This document shows positions 37,425 through 39,121 of a stretch of 39,121 nucleotides of DNA, piece by piece. A model generated the notes under the pieces. That model saw nothing but the letters and a program-made list of their open reading frames with translations. It did no database searches and was not told the origin of the DNA. The number at the start of each line of letters is the position of its first letter. Within the stretch, counting starts at the first letter, position 1. Location of the stretch: positions 1 to 39,121 of the forward strand of contig JADLFO010000096.1 in the NCBI GenBank assembly GCA_020845455.1, given 5' to 3'. The position numbers and the translations under genes are program-made. This DNA comes from Caldilineaceae bacterium (GTDB taxonomy: Bacteria > Chloroflexota > Anaerolineae > Caldilineales > Caldilineaceae).

Positions 37425-37541
37425 GCAGTGAGGGCAGAAGAGAAGTACTCTCTATTCCCCCTCTCTTCTGGCCTTTGCACCCTTTGCGGCTTTGCGGTGA
37501 ATCTTCCCCTCCGCCCCTACTGCCCACTCTCTACTGCCTAC
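37421..37541. repeat. Inverted-repeat-bounded segment with CTTTGCG repeats
   Basis: GTAGGCAGT (37421-37429) and its complement ACTGCCTAC (37533-37541) bound a pyrimidine-rich segment containing CCTTTGCACCCTTTGCGG followed by CTTTGCGGTGAAT. Sequences of the CTTTGCG-CTTTGCGGTGAA kind are, to my knowledge, common dispersed intergenic repeats in many bacterial genomes. The left arm overlaps the end of the CopB gene (stop at 37422-37424). Confidence 0.45.
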
Positions 37542-37552
37542 CTCCTTCCTCT

Positions 37553-37581
37553 TTGCCACATCCGCCCGCGGGTGGTATCCT
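37553..37581 (+). promoter_or_regulatory. Candidate promoter of the efflux adaptor gene
   Basis: TTGCCA (37553-37558) and TATCCT (37576-37581) are spaced by 17 bp. A T/C-rich leader of about 115 bases with no other visible element follows to the ATG at 37704. Confidence 0.4.
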
Positions 37582-37703
37582 TGGTATGTAGGCGCGCCGC
37601 CAGGCGTGATCCTTCGAGCAGCGTCTCTTTTTCCAGTACTTTTCTATATCTTTCTGATCTTTTCCGTGTACCTACCTTTTTCCCCAATCGGTTAGGAGTA
37701 GAG

Positions 37704-39121
37704 ATGAAACAGATCGCCAAGTGGTTGTTGCTGTGCAGCTTGGTCACAGCAGTCGGGTTTGGCGCAACCTTGCTGGTCGCCCAGCGTGATGAGGTGGCGC
37801 GTACCCTCACGGCGCTGCTGGCCCCTGCGCCGGCACGCTCCGCCGAAGGTGTAGCTGAACCGATGGCGTTCGAAGCGGCTGCGCCCGCCATGGACTTCGC
37901 CGCCGAGACCAGCGTGGGCACGCTGTCGGTGGCCCCCGCGCCGGAGGCCCAAGCCGCCACCTCTGCCGCGCTGACCGCGGTCGGCACGGTTGAACTGACC
38001 CAACCGCGCCAGGTCGTCTTGGAGGCTGCCGGCCAGGTCGATACGATTGAGGTCGAAGAGGGCGATACGGTCGCCGCCGGCGATGTGCTGGTCACGCTCG
38101 ACACTACCTATCTGGATTGGGCGGTCGAGCAGGCCGAGATCGGTTTTGAGACGGCGCGCATCGACTTTGAAGAACTGGGCGAGCAGGTCAAAGAGAGTGA
38201 CATCGCCGTGGCCGAGGCCGACCTGCTCTTGGCGCAGGAGAACTTGGCCGAAACCCAGCGTGGGCCGACCCAAGAAGAATTGGCTGCCGCCGAGAGCGCG
38301 GTCGCCGCGGCCTGGGCGAGCCATGCCGAACTGCTGGAGCAGCCCACCACTGCCCAGATCAACATGGCGTTGGCGAATCTGAAGAAGGCCGAGATCGCGG
38401 TGCAGGCCGCACAGCGCGAGTATGACAAGATCGCCTGGCTGCCCGAGGCCGCCGCCACCTCTGCCGCCGATACGCTCCAGCAGGCGACAATTGACTTGGA
38501 AGCGGCGCGCGCGGCCTTTGACGAAGCCAACAAGCCCGCCACCGAGTCCGAGATACAGTCGGCGGTGGCCGCGGCGCAAAGCGCCCAGGCTGCGCTCAAC
38601 GAACTGCGCACCAAACCCACCGCGGCAGAACTGGCCGGCGCCCAAGCCCAGGTTGCCGCGGCCCAGGCGGCGCTGGAAGAAGCGCAGCAGGGGGCGAAGG
38701 AATCTGAACTGCGTAAGGGTGAATTGGCCGTGCGCCAGGCGATGATCGCGCTGGAAGAAGCGCGGCTTGCCCAGCAGAACGCCCAGGTGGTCGCGCCGAT
38801 TGACGGGACAATCCTCTCAGTTGACGTCGAACTGGGCCAGCAGGCTACGGCGGGCAGCGTGGTCGCCACCATGGCCGATACCGCCAATGTCGACCTGGTG
38901 GTCAACGTCGAGCAAAAAGACATCAGCCGGGTCAGCGTCGGCCAGCCGGTGGTGATCTCGATCTACGCGCTGCCTGCGGATACCTTCTTTGGCGTGGTGG
39001 ACAAGATCGCGCCCATGGCCGACGCCGGGACCGGCTTTGTCACCTTCCCGGTCATCATCCGTCTGACCGAAGGCCCGCTGGAACAAGTTCTGCCCGGCAT
39101 GACTGCGTCGGCGGCGTTTGC
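37704..39121 (+). CDS. HlyD/MacA-type efflux periplasmic adaptor subunit, 3' end outside window
   Basis: At least 472 residues. An N-terminal signal-anchor helix (about 5-27) is followed by an Ala-rich linker, the first half of a biotinyl-lipoyl-like domain (VDTIEVEEGDTVAAGDVLVTLD, about 110-131 in part EEGDTVAAGDVL), a long Ala/Glu/Gln-rich coiled-coil hairpin (about 135-360), the second lipoyl half (APIDGTILSV) and the start of a beta-barrel domain (VVISIYALP). The hairpin holds three similar blocks starting GPTQEEL, KPATESEI and KPTAAEL. It joins an inner-membrane transporter, expected downstream, to export substrates. TAGGAG precedes the ATG. Confidence 0.9.
   Translation, partial: MKQIAKWLLLCSLVTAVGFGATLLVAQRDEVARTLTALLAPAPARSAEGVAEPMAFEAAAPAMDFAAETSVGTLSVAPAPEAQAATSAALTAVGTVELTQPRQVVLEAAGQVDTIEVEEGDTVAAGDVLVTLDTTYLDWAVEQAEIGFETARIDFEELGEQVKESDIAVAEADLLLAQENLAETQRGPTQEELAAAESAVAAAWASHAELLEQPTTAQINMALANLKKAEIAVQAAQREYDKIAWLPEAAATSAADTLQQATIDLEAARAAFDEANKPATESEIQSAVAAAQSAQAALNELRTKPTAAELAGAQAQVAAAQAALEEAQQGAKESELRKGELAVRQAMIALEEARLAQQNAQVVAPIDGTILSVDVELGQQATAGSVVATMADTANVDLVVNVEQKDISRVSVGQPVVISIYALPADTFFGVVDKIAPMADAGTGFVTFPVIIRLTEGPLEQVLPGMTASAAF

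Overview
The window looks like a chromosomal segment of a high-GC, facultatively respiring bacterium, most likely a member of the Chloroflexota (Caldilinea/Anaerolineae-like). This is inferred from recognisable protein families (COX15-type haem A synthase, cytochrome-linked narGHJI, fused YgfM/XdhD-type molybdenum hydroxylase, DUF418, S9 peptidase beside a Dpp/Opp transporter) and not from any marker gene; there are no rRNA, tRNA, CRISPR or insertion-sequence genes. About 30 protein genes are supported, plus one gene remnant, several strong hairpins and a few promoters.

Layout. 1-4502 (minus): a molybdenum hydroxylase locus with an FAD subunit, a methyltransferase of lower GC and a large fused 2Fe-2S/molybdopterin subunit cut by the left edge; a VOC-fold protein lies just upstream (4607-5566, minus). 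5816-6898 (plus): haem A synthase. 7057-9323: a stress group, with ric/scdA (minus) divergent from two AhpD-like peroxidase-fold genes and a DUF488 gene (plus). 9511-20515 (plus): a respiratory nitrate reduction locus, with a NarX-type sensor kinase, NarL-type regulator, stand-alone degenerate receiver protein, membrane-anchored dihaem cytochrome c (NarC-like by position) and narGHJI, ended by a hairpin; an aquaporin with its own extended -10 promoter follows. 21550-23726 (minus): a DUF418 membrane protein preceded by an unrecognised protein with a PD-(D/E)XK-like signature. 23849-26977 (plus): a copper operon csoR-copZ-copA with a clear promoter and CsoR-type operator. 27122-32835 (plus): an S9 oligopeptidase and a peptide-type ABC transporter (binding protein and two permeases, no ATPase). 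32891-34379 (minus): a PIG-L/LmbE-fold protein that has lost its zinc ligands, and an FmdE-type protein. 34522-34773: the C-terminal scrap of a dihaem cytochrome c peroxidase. 35196-37424 (plus): a His-rich CopB-type P-ATPase. 37704-end: an HlyD/MacA-type efflux adaptor, cut by the right edge.

How it works together. The nitrate locus is nearly self-contained (sensor, regulator, electron donor, enzyme, chaperone, quinol oxidase subunit), but no NarK transporter is present. Ric, AhpD-like proteins and haem A synthase on its left fit a cell that moves between oxygen and nitrogen-oxide respiration. Two Cu-ATPases of different subclasses handle copper. The most unusual points are: a two-minicistron stop/start relay between the two permease genes; a molybdenum hydroxylase lacking all four ligands of one Fe-S cluster but retaining the other; a PIG-L pseudoenzyme; a phosphorylation-dead receiver in the nitrate operon; two genes with identical leaderless-promoter geometry; and long perfect hairpins placed directly after a solute-binding-protein gene and after copZ.
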